Shown: positions 5,653-6,128 of the stretch, piece after piece
How the letters are laid out: the number at the start of each line of letters is the position of its first letter
Position numbering within the stretch: the stretch's first letter is position 1
From: Candidatus Electrothrix marina
GTDB lineage: Bacteria > Desulfobacterota > Desulfobulbia > Desulfobulbales > Desulfobulbaceae
NCBI GenBank assembly: GCA_004028495.1
Contig: MTKS01000102.1
Span: 1-6,128, forward strand
DNA length: 6,128 bases
Direction: 5' to 3'
Notes under the pieces: model-generated
Databases searched by the model: none
Seen by the model: the letters and a program-made list of their open reading frames with translations, nothing else
Told to the model about the DNA's origin: nothing
Translations under genes and position numbers: made by a program

Positions 5653-6030
5653 TTAAAGGATTTTCCAATTATATAGAGGAGGGGCTGTCCCGTCCGGTTG
5701 CTTGCACCAATGGGCGTTGTTTTTATACAGGAGAGCCTCTTGGAGGAATAAAAAGCTGTCCGGTTCCATAGAAGTAAACCGTAAGGCCAGTCCATCTTTT
5801 TCCAGCCTGACAACGCAGCAGACAGCCTTGATGGTCATTTCCGGCTCGGTTTCGGAGAGAGATAATTTTATATCGCAGACATCACCTGCATGTTGTTTAA
5901 ACCATCCTTGGACGTACATTCCGCTGAGGCTGAAATTGGTCGCGGAGCATTTATATTTATTTTTGCCGAAATCAAGGATAACAGGGCGAGGAAATTTAAT
6001 GCGGGTAAATTGGCGTCTATTGCACTTCAT
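5653..6030 (-). CDS. Single-domain PilZ protein, probable cyclic-di-GMP receptor
   Basis: This protein of about 125 residues fits the PilZ family, which binds cyclic-di-GMP and passes the signal to partner proteins, often in motility, surface or exopolysaccharide control. The N-terminal binding motif RRQFTR (residues 5-10) supplies RxxxR, and NFSLSG (32-37) matches [D/N]xSxxG. A GLALRF strand (80-85) is typical of the barrel's last strands. The last 25 residues or so are outside the domain and rich in Asn, Trp and Pro. No signal peptide or membrane segment is seen. The frame could open three codons earlier at a GTG (6039), but AAAGGTGG (6043-6036) overlaps that codon and lies five bases before the ATG at 6030, so the ATG is chosen. 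Its target cannot be told from the neighbours. It ends 52 bases from the convergent adenosyltransferase gene. Confidence 0.85.
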   Translation of the reverse strand: MKCNRRQFTRIKFPRPVILDFGKNKYKCSATNFSLSGMYVQGWFKQHAGDVCDIKLSLSETEPEMTIKAVCCVVRLEKDGLALRFTSMEPDSFLFLQEALLYKNNAHWCKQPDGTAPPLYNWKIL

Positions 6031-6035
6031 AGTGA

Positions 6036-6043
6036 CCACCTTT
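6036..6043 (-). promoter_or_regulatory. Ribosome binding site that decides the PilZ start
   Basis: AAAGGTGG on the minus strand lies five bases before the ATG at 6030-6028 and overlaps the upstream in-frame GTG. It therefore argues for the ATG. Further upstream, TTGACT (6094-6089) resembles a -35 element, but no good -10 is found at standard spacing. Confidence 0.6.
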
Positions 6044-6128
6044 GGAGAAGTAGAGTTGCTCGATAGAAAAAAGCTGGCAGAGAGACAAAGTCAATTCAGG
6101 AGATCGTACTGCTGCTCTTATACGATGG

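Noticed and set aside
6103..6126. Inverted repeat ATCGTA/TACGAT at the right edge
   Set aside because: Six pairs with a 12-base loop is expected by chance and is cut close to the window edge; no tRNA or gene could be supported there.

Overview
This window looks like an ordinary chromosomal segment of an anaerobic, corrinoid-using bacterium. A Wood-Ljungdahl-type methyltetrahydrofolate:corrinoid methyltransferase, a class II DAHP synthase, a short CobO-type corrinoid adenosyltransferase and a PilZ protein would together suit a Desulfobacterota (Desulfobulbales-like) genome. That placement is inference from gene content and recognised protein families; no rRNA or other taxonomic marker is present.

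Layout, left to right. 1-491 (-) is the N-terminal 163 codons of 6-phosphogluconate dehydratase (edd), cut by the window edge. 492-834 is an AT-rich leader carrying, at 763-793, a strong intrinsic terminator that faces the next gene. 835-2181 (-) is a class II DAHP synthase, the entry enzyme of the shikimate pathway. 2182-2388 holds two hairpins. 2389-3285 (-) is an AcsE-like methyltransferase with a strong ribosome binding site. 3286-3696 is a 411-base gene-free stretch with a perfect DnaA box, a palindrome and several hairpins. 3697-4828 (-) is dnaN, the DNA polymerase III sliding clamp, split in two frames by one extra base in an A6-C-T6 tract. 4829-5075 is a divergent, very AT-rich intergenic region with six DnaA-box-like nonamers. 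5076-5600 (+) is a cob(I)alamin adenosyltransferase. It converges on 5653-6030 (-), a single-domain PilZ protein that probably senses cyclic-di-GMP.

The genes seem mostly monocistronic, each with its own leader. The methyltransferase and the adenosyltransferase share a corrinoid theme but are on opposite strands and separated by dnaN, so this is not an operon. No mobile element, CRISPR array, tRNA or rRNA was seen.

Two points deserve attention. The first is the dnaN frame break at UUU-UGA-G, in an essential gene that is otherwise intact; it could be a sequencing error, transcript slippage or +1 ribosomal frameshifting. The second is the DnaA-box-like cluster directly upstream of dnaN, which could be a replication origin or a DnaA-controlled promoter region. 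I see no clear previously undescribed multi-gene system.
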